Assembly: GCA_905200435.1 (NCBI GenBank)
Contig: CAJKKJ010000022.1
Span: 1-8,453 of the forward strand
Reading direction: 5' to 3'
DNA from: an uncultured Bacillota bacterium
GTDB lineage: Bacteria > Bacillota_I > Bacilli_A > RF39 > UBA660
Length of the DNA: 8,453 nucleotides
Positions 6,001 through 8,453 of this stretch are shown here, piece by piece. The position numbers and the translations under genes were made by a program. The notes beneath the pieces were generated by a model. It made no database searches. It was not told where the DNA came from and saw nothing but the letters and a program-made list of their open reading frames with translations. Position 1 is the first letter of the stretch. Each line of letters starts with the position of its first letter.

Positions 6001-8092
6001 AAGTGAAATGTATCATATTAGAGAAAGTTTAGCAACTCGAATATTCGATACCTCTGACCCACTAGAGAGTTTAAATAAAATTGAAAGTTTATTTCTTAAT
6101 AACAATGTACCAACCATTGGAAAAATCTATTCTTGTTTTGAAATATTATATCCTAATTTTCAAGGTTTCGATTTTAAAATTCCTACAATATCACCAACTT
6201 TAAAAGATTCATCAACGATTGGTAAAAAAATTATTGTATTTTCTGATTTAATAAAAGCTGCCTTTGGTTCAAATAATAGATCTATTAATTCTTATTTAGA
6301 AAATATTGAAGTTGGATCTAATTTATATGATGATATAAGAAATGGTCAAAAGCAATATGATTCACTTACTAGTATTGAACAAGAAGAATTAAGTACTTTT
6401 AGAAATTATTTGGTAACTTTATACGACCAAACTTTAAAAGGAAAAAATAATATTGATTCTTTTGTATCTACTGGAGATACTTTAAAAGATTTAACGGAAT
6501 TATCAAAAAAATTATCACCTGATGGTACATTGGATTATAATTTAGCTGATAGAATTGTTAAAATGTTCTGTGGTTTTGCAGGAATTGATTCATTGGAAAA
6601 AGCTAAAAATTATGTTTCTTCAAAGGTTCAGGGTGCAGAACTAAGAAATAGAGAAGCTGCAAAATCAGACATGACACTTGATTTTGGTGACTTTATAAAA
6701 GGAATAGGTGACATTAAATATTTAAGAAATATTTTACAAAATGGTAGTGTTTCTAAGGAATATTTGGGCGATGCTGCTGAAAGCGATAGTACACCATTAG
6801 ATACTGATCTATCAATGATATTAAGTTCTGAAGGAACAATAAAAGAAAAAATTGATGGCACAGCTGCTAAGATTTATGGCCCTATTTGGTTAGTTTTAAA
6901 AAATGATGGTAGATTTATTACTACAAGGACTTTCGAAGGAGAAGTTGATGCAAAAAAAGATACTTCAAAATTAGAAGCTTTCTATACAGGTATCCAGGGC
7001 AAAGGCCATTATGGAATTAGAACAGGATTTGCTTCAAGTGAAATTAATTATATAGCTATGGGAAAGTATGATCCTAGAGTTGGTCTTGATATAGTATTAA
7101 ATGGTTTCTATATTCCTGTTGTTGATCTTGATGGTAAAGTAGTATTTACGCCAGAAGATTATGATAAACTAAAAAGTAAAATGCAAGGATTATCACATTT
7201 TGGTGAAAATGATTATGTAATTTCTAATAATTTAGTTACTGCTGATACTGAAAAAATAGCTGGTCAAATAGAACAAAATTCTAAAGAAGTTCAAATTAAG
7301 AGGGAAAAAATTAGTGCTATTATGCGCAAATCTCTTGCTGAATTTGGTTTAGAATTAAGAACTACTATAGGTAATGATTTAGTTGAAGGTACTGCAGAAT
7401 TAATTGATACAGGTTCTACAGGTAGGGGAACAAATAAACCTGGTGATGGTGATTTTGATTTCATAATGAGATTAGATAAAAGTATAATAGCAGATCCTTC
7501 TAAATTACAAATGTTAAAACAAACTATTTTAAAAAATTTAGGCAAAGAAAATTTAAATGGTGAAAGAACAGGTAGTGGTGATTTTAGACTAAAAGGTGTT
7601 CAAATTGATGATGAAACAAATGTAGATATAGATATAACATTTATTGTAAAAACAGATAAAGTTTCATATTCAACGGATATGGCAATACGAGATAGACTTG
7701 CTACTATTCAGAAAAACTATCCAGAAAAATATAAATATGTAGTTTCTAATATTTTACTTGCTAAACAAGTTTTAAAACAAGCAAATGTATATAAACCTTA
7801 TCGTAGTGATATGACACAAGGCGGATTAGGTGGAATAGGAATAGAAAATTGGATTCTACAAAATGGTGGATCATTTGTTGATGCTGCTAGAAGTTTCGTT
7901 GAAGCTGCTGAAGGAAAAAGCTTTGATGAATTTAAAGAAAGTTATCAAGTATGGGACTTTGGAGAAAACCATTTAGCTGAGGGATATGGAAGTTATCCTC
8001 ATGATAATTTTGTTTATAATATGGACGAAAACGGATATAAAAAAATGGTTGAAGCTTTAAAAGAATATTTGAAAACTTTGGAAACTGAATAG
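2..8092 (+). CDS. Giant multidomain protein: tandem papain-like cysteine-peptidase-like domains, helical repeats and C-terminal class I CCA/OAS-like nucleotidyltransferase (5' partial)
   Basis: One uninterrupted frame runs from the left edge to a TAG stop at 8090-8092, giving 2696 visible codons. Codons upstream of the TTG at 65 and the ATG at 68 are all sense. The bases before them are pyrimidine-rich with no Shine-Dalgarno, so the gene very probably starts outside the window. Domains in order, with residue 1 at codon 65-67: unassigned N-terminus to ~209; papain-like unit 1, 210-536; helical linker, ~538-687; papain-like unit 2, 688-1013; helical/repeat region, ~1014-2000; unassigned region, ~2005-2253; compact unknown domain, ~2254-2394; nucleotidyltransferase, ~2395-2675. 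I see no membrane segment, LPXTG-type anchor or low-complexity wall region in the visible part. Scattered unpaired cysteines suggest a cytoplasmic protein, or one acting in a reducing compartment. The frame is certainly coding. The domain calls rest on motifs, and the overall function is unknown; an effector, toxin or defence role is inference. Confidence 0.96.
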   Translation, partial: SVKSITSNFVSDSIDTLASSFLMQGTKLALQKGSEFVNSKYNSYIDKKNGSDVKVDKPELTYTYNGILRDLKDSYNSGEISYGEYIKYKDAMTLNYTYNMGDIMFNSSKNAVNTNKEALKVYEKSGFKGFFDFLAKNTTKIETDLYNVRNTVKSKPDNVVELDDNSYVVDNSKPNRLQRLEGPLSEENLAVYEADSDLRVQLKSKADELTRRAVKGLTLYKNTLLYNESKFDFGPIIKRAEESINRGDFREIYTACNAALNSRLSNGLTIYDYAKRMGMNAIPLAINKSMRNSAFFRQYKFYGIRQDVLSYSRITSDVDNVVERYFPHLSEVKKVALLRNTKGMCTYASVAGSIMAAFKKLPYGDIIYEGVFGYPLETKLKDGSVILNDSPLLLDLYCFANKNNSTIFSDDNVEIGKYYFCRNAGRDNAVITHFLNQYFPGISVTETISIPKYFEPSEIADLFLKHDYSILGLAPYEDNNIAENIFSKINFYNAAGFKKHTLRSTGHSAIISGFDYDNMELNLSSWGQHIYVKVDEIVKNFRLKKSNPTGQMRIIGLDFDFGPVIKNGVGYFIEHLMNSGNFNTSVLRNLDYSAIQQPTSCGLKLGELIQRYVIARAKNHTLTTHDTLDLPLPILTSDIYPGKGFISYINELCPEKPTTSYNPGYELYEKKIILNPIYRPKLISNPSSKSSRLSELFKNGYKVFRNGINYHVARESVLNAQNFIDHGNFNPILKSPKSLLDSKLDNGMTVYEYAVSKGMKEIPEAINIMKRESIIRPFYSKYKYFGVRQDILESSDLTDDLSSIIDGYFPGLSDGDKVPLLKRAEGMCTYASIVQGLMQKYKSMPNGELLYELTFGYPMETVEDGKKVLNEKPILLDLFCFANGKNRIFDENNEIYTFFSDDKSDTSIVNSFLSKHGASIQMDETFYSIEAIKSAFIYNDVAVLNVYDNTKNRGLIDRNLHRAIYYRMNGSKDVILRNGGHSSNIVGIDLENGRVYVSSWGTEGYVKLSELNAANLNNDENGELFVSTVNFRLTGDVQKKISDYVINGIKNNDLDKIDGQLVIDSKYAPLIARTLIDSAKAGTLDPDILKKIPQSLLLQKVDGTSLIQSLLENSHGNRSLFIDAMKDKLSTSTLADINSYVYGGFGLEDASNNPLAAYIYAKNGNFDFIKTAKSDILGDKVSISGKFKSIFEHYTSFVKKVTTLSTVPKDVRRKIFNRTLTFEEYIKYGLDGIIPISRINLVERPVVEKFGVEKAKTLDWALLNKCTDDGISIRDILMNMDSSTEDIITKLYELVKDRISPSFYTPKMKEIYSDRLFSDDDILNSQYGISRLMRSFNDGELSLEDIVKNWDIFKDKDLSYCLLRNNDDITDSKLKQFMSNYGIVAQLVSNNTGVDVSEFIKTVNTLSSEDRKDYIKQFTDNILSNTYKGSDDYRKPIVLSDEEYKEIFKYSSLEDYLKHFDERSANVIVDELKTLPKDYIYDMSIPISSLFDSDVLSFVATYGLQNIADFDKDCGHFFSKNDSRMLKLMNDMYIRYGGGHLYATILGHYDEKGNYIEPKYTKDDFYEVMREIIICGPTNFNYHDEKVEYRDITGEFREKNEDLFISEDAPEELQNLFYTKSITPQILREHPDFIEYLRGKNLRVCFKHIGVSIDGDDDSSDGNFYNFVSSKTDFDGFMKFITDYSDILDVVFSNSISNLSFSSYDSMNDIKNRLGDEFKKNIIEKSLIYPKKIPQDLKDSYPSLFLSSDAPEELQEAFYNRTIDSVFIANHPEYKKYLDKVDVEVLYKYIPVSISNYRRINLISLIKQTFSDDFYDVMLSYGNYIEDAFKTNGLSNFEYSTDSSREDLLKELDSVILPLLIDGTIKYDENAPVSFKISNPELFLDESVPKNIKNKFYNKKLTISDFDSDPDLLKIIGDTNIVYGFPKNMMWISSPFISKSNDQKEANINRLRVISDYSRIHDDVLQNVFKERMIKSGDDIDFDKMDYEADILSRLAFTNSSEMYHIRESLATRIFDTSDPLESLNKIESLFLNNNVPTIGKIYSCFEILYPNFQGFDFKIPTISPTLKDSSTIGKKIIVFSDLIKAAFGSNNRSINSYLENIEVGSNLYDDIRNGQKQYDSLTSIEQEELSTFRNYLVTLYDQTLKGKNNIDSFVSTGDTLKDLTELSKKLSPDGTLDYNLADRIVKMFCGFAGIDSLEKAKNYVSSKVQGAELRNREAAKSDMTLDFGDFIKGIGDIKYLRNILQNGSVSKEYLGDAAESDSTPLDTDLSMILSSEGTIKEKIDGTAAKIYGPIWLVLKNDGRFITTRTFEGEVDAKKDTSKLEAFYTGIQGKGHYGIRTGFASSEINYIAMGKYDPRVGLDIVLNGFYIPVVDLDGKVVFTPEDYDKLKSKMQGLSHFGENDYVISNNLVTADTEKIAGQIEQNSKEVQIKREKISAIMRKSLAEFGLELRTTIGNDLVEGTAELIDTGSTGRGTNKPGDGDFDFIMRLDKSIIADPSKLQMLKQTILKNLGKENLNGERTGSGDFRLKGVQIDDETNVDIDITFIVKTDKVSYSTDMAIRDRLATIQKNYPEKYKYVVSNILLAKQVLKQANVYKPYRSDMTQGGLGGIGIENWILQNGGSFVDAARSFVEAAEGKSFDEFKESYQVWDFGENHLAEGYGSYPHDNFVYNMDENGYKKMVEALKEYLKTLETE
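65..691 (+). other. Unassigned N-terminal region of the visible giant protein
   Basis: Residues 1-209 match no family I recognise. The sequence is rich in Lys, Asp, Asn, Tyr and Ser, has no hydrophobic stretch long enough for a signal peptide or membrane helix, and alternates charged and aliphatic residues as soluble helices do. A motif-poor linker around residues 135-155 precedes the first repeated unit. Since the real start of the gene lies to the left, this is an internal segment and says nothing about secretion. Confidence 0.4.
692..1672 (+). repeat. Papain-like unit, copy 1 (helical leader plus Cys/His/SSWG core)
   Basis: Residues 210-536. The leader begins FDFGPII (210-216) and contains NGLTIYDYA from 245. 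It is followed by YGIRQDVL and then the candidate nucleophile Cys324 in KGMCTYASV, at the start of a predicted helix as in papain-fold peptidases. LLLDLYCFAN is shared with copy 2. The candidate general base is His486 in GHSAIISGFD, and a strand then ends in SSWG at 503-506. Papain-family (C1) enzymes have the order Cys, His, NSWG, with about 16 residues from His to the NSWG Asn; here it is 17. The Asn position is Ser, and no papain-style oxyanion Gln is evident just upstream of the Cys. The domain is therefore papain-like in order and spacing, but its activity is uncertain. A transglutaminase-like or acyltransferase use of the same fold is also possible. Confidence 0.6.
1676..2125 (+). other. 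Helical linker between the two papain-like units, with a degenerate third copy of the leader
   Basis: Residues 538-687. The segment opens with FDFGPVI (538-544), nearly identical to FDFGPII at the start of papain-like unit 1. It continues with a SGNFN-type turn and CGLKLGELIQRYV from 580, which lines up with NGLTIYDYA in unit 1 and NGMTVYEYA in unit 2. No Cys/His core follows; a Pro-rich stretch follows instead (LDLPLPILTSD, PTTSYNPGYE). I read it as the C-terminal cap of unit 1 plus a spacer. The likeness to the leaders is visible by eye but weak after the first ten residues. Confidence 0.45.
2126..3103 (+). repeat. Papain-like unit, copy 2 (helical leader plus Cys/His/SSWG core)
   Basis: Residues 688-1013, 326 residues against 327 in copy 1. 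Shared landmarks in the same order are GNFN, NGMTVYEYA (from 725), YFGVRQDIL, YFPGLSDGDKVPLL, EGMCTYAS (Cys807), FGYPMET, LLDLFCFAN, GGHSSNIVGID (His960) and VSSWGTEGYVKL (SSWG 977-980). Cys to His is 153 residues (162 in copy 1), and His to the first Ser of SSWG is 17 in both. The tail VSSWGTEGYVKL is strikingly close to the C1-family pattern NSWG..WGE.GY, although Ser again occupies the Asn position. The two copies have diverged a great deal outside the motifs, so this is an old duplication in which both putative active-site Cys and His were retained. Confidence 0.62.
3104..4807 (+). other. Long charged, probably alpha-helical middle region of the giant protein
   Basis: Residues 1014-1581. 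Short amphipathic helices are separated by Asp/Asn-Gly turns. The first part (ISDYVINGIKNNDLDKIDG, then DGTSLIQSLL) again recalls the helical leader of the papain-like units. Around residue 1186, the segment VPKDVRRKIFNRTLTFEEY resembles the core of the three repeats further on and may be a degenerate first copy. I recognise no catalytic motif. It most likely forms a solenoid-like scaffold or spacer; that is inference. Confidence 0.4.
4808..4960 (+). repeat. 51-residue repeat, copy a
   Basis: Residues 1582-1632. The pattern is LF(I/L)-x-x-D-A-P-E-E-L-Q-x-x-F-Y, then a four-residue turn, I/L-T/D, HP-(D/E)-(F/Y)-x-x-YL, and an end in V-S-I. It is clearest against copy b, sharing DAPEELQ, FY, HP and the end. 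I recognise no family. The pattern suggests two or three short helices. Confidence 0.7.
5231..5383 (+). repeat. 51-residue repeat, copy b
   Basis: Residues 1723-1773, 141 residues after copy a and the same length. It shares LF, SSDAPEELQ, FYNRTI, NHPEY, YL and the closing PVSI. The inter-repeat part also seems to align (x-FxxFITDYSDILDVVF in one, DDFYDVMLSYGNYIEDAF in the other), so the true repeating unit is about 140 residues. Confidence 0.7.
5645..5797 (+). repeat. 51-residue repeat, copy c (divergent)
   Basis: Residues 1861-1911, 138 residues after copy b. It keeps LFLDESVP, KNKFYNKKLT and DPDLLKII but has lost HP and the closing VSI, ending MMWI. Same length as copies a and b. Confidence 0.6.
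6077..6823 (+). other. Unassigned non-repetitive region before the C-terminal catalytic part
   Basis: About residues 2005-2253. It has a different texture from the repeats: NVPTIGKIYSCFEILYPN near its start, a Ser/Gly-rich turn with SFGSNNRS-like character (AAFGSNNRSINSYL), then KMFCGFAGIDSLEKAKNYV, and GDFIKGIGDIKYLRNIL with NGSVSKEYLG at its end. These dense aromatic/glycine motifs look conserved. I have an unverifiable impression of similar segments in other very large hypothetical proteins of uncultured gut Firmicutes. I can assign no function. Confidence 0.35.
6824..7246 (+). other. Compact unknown domain directly before the nucleotidyltransferase
   Basis: Residues 2254-2394. The predicted pattern is mixed alpha/beta. 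EKIDGTAAKIYGPIWLVLKN (from 2261) looks like two strands. GHYGIRTGF (2314-2322) and NGFYIPVVD (from 2346), followed by GKVVFTPEDYDKL, are motif-like. Aromatic, Gly, Arg and His residues cluster as in a ligand-binding or catalytic fold. ADP-ribosyltransferase-like folds can have an Arg in an early strand and a Ser-x-Glu element later (here R2319 and SSEINY soon after), but the spacing is not convincing and I do not assign it. Its tight placement against the nucleotidyltransferase suggests a functional partner. Confidence 0.35.
7247..8089 (+). other. C-terminal polymerase-beta-type nucleotidyltransferase domain, class I CCA-adding/OAS-cGAS-like
   Basis: About residues 2395-2675. After two helices comes the signature TGSTGRGTNKPGDGDFDF: G2450-S2451, then the metal-binding pair D2463 and D2465, fitting hG[GS]-x(9-13)-DhDh. 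A third carboxylate is available in VDIDITF (D2521 or D2523), 56-58 residues further on. The sequence GS..RGT..PGD.D.D closely matches archaeal CCA-adding enzymes. So does the following order: LLAKQVLKQANVY (2564-2576), GGLGGIGIENW (2586-2596, like GFSGYL.ELL in that family), NGGSF, and a final PHDNFVYNMDENGY-type segment. OAS/cGAS and bacterial CD-NTases share this core. The product (tRNA end, oligonucleotide, cyclic dinucleotide or a protein-linked nucleotide) cannot be told from sequence. A housekeeping CCA enzyme is unlikely, given the fusion and the usual class II enzyme in bacteria. Confidence 0.78.
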
Positions 8093-8119
8093 AGGACTAG
8101 AAATAGTCCTTTTAAATTT
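8091..8119 (+). terminator. Short intrinsic terminator of the giant gene
   Basis: AGGACTA (8093-8099) and TAGTCCT (8104-8110) form a perfect 7-bp stem closed by a GAAA tetraloop. One G-U and one A-U pair can extend the stem into the TAG stop codon. TTTAAATTT follows. The T-tract is interrupted and the stem is only moderately GC-rich, so termination may be incomplete. It is oriented for the + strand only. Confidence 0.7.
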
Positions 8120-8146
8120 GTGCATATTTTTGATTTGTAGTATACT
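8118..8146 (+). promoter_or_regulatory. Probable sigma-A-type promoter of the downstream gene
   Basis: TATACT at 8141-8146 is a five-of-six match to the -10 consensus. TTGTGC at 8118-8123 is a weak -35 (TTG conserved), with the ideal 17-base spacing. Transcription would start near 8153, giving a leader of under 20 bases that just contains the ribosome binding site. The location between a terminator and a gene start supports the call. Confidence 0.55.
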
Positions 8147-8158
8147 ATGATTACTAAT

Positions 8159-8163
8159 GGGGG
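8159..8163 (+). promoter_or_regulatory. Ribosome binding site (GGGGG) of the downstream gene
   Basis: A run of five G, six bases before the ATG at 8170, in otherwise very AT-rich DNA. It is the only G-rich stretch in the gap and fixes the start codon of the next gene. Confidence 0.7.
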
Positions 8164-8169
8164 TATAAA

Positions 8170-8453
8170 ATGATTAATATAGAAACTGCTAGAGAGATAA
8201 AAAAATATGCTCTAAAATATAATGTTTCTTTTGATATATTACTAAAATCATTAGATCTAAATTCTTTTGATGAAAATATGATAAAGGATATTGCCGATAA
8301 ATTAAACATTGAAAAAGTACAATTATTTACATCTGAAATGTGGAAATATGATTCACCAAATGATGAATTTAGAGGCTGGGTATTACCAAATGGGAAAATG
8401 GTAAATCGCTTTTTTGATAGAAGTGGTGAACCTAAAACCGTTCAAGATCATGG
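8170..8453 (+). CDS. Hypothetical protein, small gene, 3' partial
   Basis: The frame opens with ATG at 8170 after a good Shine-Dalgarno and continues without a stop for 94 codons to the right edge. The first ~45 residues look like two amphipathic helices (ETAREIKKYALKYNVSFD; NMIKDIADKLNIEKVQLF). A segment rich in aromatics, Gly and Pro follows: MWKYDSPNDEFRGW, LPNGKMVNRFFDRSGEP and DHG at the cut. The WVLPNGK and FFDRSG turns suggest a beta-rich domain that continues outside. I see no signal peptide, and I do not recognise the family. With its own promoter and a terminator in front, it is probably transcribed apart from the giant gene. Whether it is a partner (for example an immunity or accessory protein) cannot be judged from this fragment. 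Confidence 0.85.
   Translation, partial: MINIETAREIKKYALKYNVSFDILLKSLDLNSFDENMIKDIADKLNIEKVQLFTSEMWKYDSPNDEFRGWVLPNGKMVNRFFDRSGEPKTVQDH

Noticed and set aside
6848..6859. KIDG (2262-2265), resembling the KxDG nucleotide-binding motif of DNA/RNA ligases
   Set aside because: The other ligase motifs (III, IV and V) are not found at suitable distances. An EGEV about 30 residues later is too close to be motif IV.
6628..6861. Antisense open frame of 77 codons
   Set aside because: Wholly opposite a motif-rich part of the giant protein. The Ser/Leu/Pro-rich product has no recognisable domain.
7291..7545. Antisense open frame of 84 codons, somewhat hydrophobic
   Set aside because: It is the complement of the nucleotidyltransferase active-site region, whose coding constraint is on the + strand. 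Its hydrophobicity comes from complementing Lys/Asn/Asp-rich codons.
2..8092. Alternative genetic code (TGA = Trp), given the Mollicutes-like base composition
   Set aside because: No in-frame TGA occurs in almost 2700 codons, and the Trp codons checked are TGG (for example at 1577 and 2999), which fits the standard bacterial code.

Overview
The window is almost entirely one giant, AT-rich reading frame on the + strand, followed by a 77-base intergenic gap and the start of a second gene. By eye the DNA is roughly three quarters A+T. It uses TGG for Trp with no in-frame TGA, AGA as the main Arg codon, and a G-rich Shine-Dalgarno and sigma-A-like promoter ahead of the second gene. This fits a low-GC Firmicutes/Bacilli or Mycoplasmatota-related bacterium, plausibly a gut one, that keeps the standard bacterial code. 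No rRNA, tRNA, insertion sequence, CRISPR array or phage structural gene is visible.

Giant gene (bases 2-8092, 2696 codons visible, left end cut off). Residue numbers here count the TTG codon at 65-67 as residue 1. The frame is open to the left edge and the first ATG has no ribosome binding site, so the true N-terminus is outside the window. Region by region: (i) an unassigned, probably helical N-terminal part, to about residue 209; (ii) two tandem copies, 483 residues apart, of a unit made of a helical leader plus a papain-like cysteine-peptidase-like core (Cys324/His486/SSWG 503-506 and Cys807/His960/SSWG 977-980), flanked by related helical modules; (iii) a long region of charged, probably alpha-helical sequence, about residues 1014-2000, holding three 51-residue repeats spaced 141 and 138 residues apart; (iv) a unique region, about 2005-2253; (v) a compact unknown domain, about 2254-2394; (vi) a C-terminal polymerase-beta-type nucleotidyltransferase of the class I (archaeal) CCA-adding/OAS-cGAS-like group, about 2395-2675, with an apparently complete active site (GS...D-F-D and a later VDID).

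The combination of two papain-like domains, a long repeat spacer and a C-terminal nucleotidyltransferase in one polypeptide is the main discovery candidate. It looks like a large multidomain effector or defence/toxin-type protein. That role is inference only: no signal peptide, membrane segment or immunity gene can be seen.

Downstream, a short hairpin overlapping the stop codon ends the giant gene. A promoter and Shine-Dalgarno then start a separate small gene of unknown function (8170 to the right edge), so the two genes are probably independent transcription units.
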